Shown here piece by piece: positions 63,628 through 64,000 of a DNA stretch of 64,000 nucleotides. Numbering within the stretch: position 1 is the stretch's first letter; every line of letters begins with the position of its first letter. The notes under the pieces were generated by a model. That model had not been told where the DNA came from. It did not search any database and saw nothing but the letters and a program-made list of their open reading frames with translations. This stretch comes from Bifidobacterium breve (GTDB lineage Bacteria > Actinomycetota > Actinomycetes > Nanopelagicales > Nanopelagicaceae), in assembly GCA_945889195.1 (NCBI GenBank), contig CAMDBB010000002.1:124001-188000 (forward strand), written 5' to 3'. The translations under genes and the position numbers were made by a program.

Positions 63628-64000
63628 ATGCGAATGAGCAAGTGGGTTGTCATTACTCCACACCAAGGGCTGGGAGACCACCTGCTTTGCAACGGACTTT
63701 ACCGTCAATTTGCGAAGTTTAATGATCGAGTCTTTCTTTCTGTGAAGAGAAAGTATCATTCAGAGATTACTAATATGCTGCGTGATGTAGAGAACGTAAC
63801 ACTCCTTAAAATGCCAAACTTTCAATCTTGGAAAACAACGCGAGTCATACAGAGACTTGCAAGAATTATGAGAATTAGAGTTGTCGGTTTGGGATCATAC
63901 GGAATCGGGTTTTTTCCTCAGGGAGTTAGGTTTGACAATAATTTCTATGACCAAGGGGAAGTAGACTTTAAACACCGATGGGACTCCTTTCACGTGCCAA
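63628..64000 (+). CDS. Glycosyltransferase-like protein (N-terminal part, runs off the window)
   Basis: From ATG 63628 the frame is open to the window end, 124 codons. It begins MSKWVVITPHQGLGDHLLCN, then GLYRQFAKFNDRVFLSVKRK and YHSEITNMLRDVENVTLL. The GxGDxxxxxGxxR opening resembles the N-terminal nucleotide/substrate domain of GT-B glycosyltransferases, including heptosyltransferases of GT9, but I cannot place it in a family from this part. Divergence from a heptose-type activation operon suggests it uses the activated sugar. The low-GC composition matches the island. Confidence 0.6.
   Translation, partial: MRMSKWVVITPHQGLGDHLLCNGLYRQFAKFNDRVFLSVKRKYHSEITNMLRDVENVTLLKMPNFQSWKTTRVIQRLARIMRIRVVGLGSYGIGFFPQGVRFDNNFYDQGEVDFKHRWDSFHVP

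Overview
The window reads as one contiguous piece of an actinobacterial chromosome with a small, tightly packed genome and moderate GC (judged by eye, below that of Streptomyces or Mycobacterium). Many neighbourhoods match the Mycobacterium/Streptomyces core order: glmU; ispE-rsmA-tatD-metG-rsmI with a divergent protein O-mannosyltransferase; fthC/glp/rimJ/glpR-like; citrate synthase-pdxH-serC; csp-DUF3027-groEL; carD-ispDF-cysS-rlmB; gpmA-ybjN-mshA; fur-DUF4395-thioredoxin-glnR-mshD. Intergenic gaps are short, ATGA and TAATG overlaps are frequent, and there are no insertion sequences, prophage genes or CRISPR arrays. With the photolyase, the reduced-sulfur genes and the reduced versions of several core proteins, this suggests a streamlined freshwater actinobacterium of the Nanopelagicales (acI) type. 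That placement is inference.

Layout. 1-10 kb: cell-wall precursor, isoprenoid, rRNA-modification and tRNA-charging genes, then a Glp (MoeA-like)/RimJ/GlpR-like set. 10-17 kb: folate enzyme, acyl-CoA dehydrogenase, a CopC-CopD/CtaG operon, an MMPL exporter and purU. 17-24 kb: a saccharopine-dehydrogenase-like enzyme with an SDR, a DEAD-box helicase with a structured leader, a secreted coiled-coil protein and a membrane diguanylate cyclase. 24-28 kb: a sulfur operon (Cys-rich leader peptide, exported rhodanese, YeeE/TsuA-type thiosulfate permease) behind a photolyase. 28-41 kb: citrate synthase, PLP genes, two MFS transporters, cold-shock protein, GroEL with a CIRCE operator, NDH-2 and carbonic anhydrase. 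41-46 kb: a large GH2 beta-galactosidase and two unfamiliar genes. 46-58 kb: core operons, including mycothiol (mshA, mshD) and nitrogen regulation (glnR). 58.66-64 kb: a more AT-rich accessory island with a seven-gene, translationally coupled sugar-nucleotide operon and the start of a divergent, probably glycosyltransferase, gene.

The most interesting parts are these. (1) The seven-gene island operon joins a heptose-type activation set (kinase, small HAD phosphatase, nucleotidyltransferase, epimerase) to a compact ThDP enzyme that fuses E1-alpha and E1-beta-like domains, a zinc dehydrogenase and a cupin; this looks like an undescribed nucleotide-sugar pathway. (2) A 21-residue Cys-rich leader peptide precedes the rhodanese/permease pair, and the permease appears to start at an ATT codon overlapping the rhodanese stop. 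(3) The Glp protein has lost the MoeA middle domain and catalytic motif but still sits beside its likely membrane receptor. (4) MshD is a single-domain remnant ending exactly at the island border. (5) Many first-in-operon genes show a TANNNT hexamer 6-7 nt before the start codon, pointing to widespread leaderless transcription, with several back-to-back divergent pairs. (6) Several membrane microproteins of 24-44 residues lie between or overlap annotated genes.
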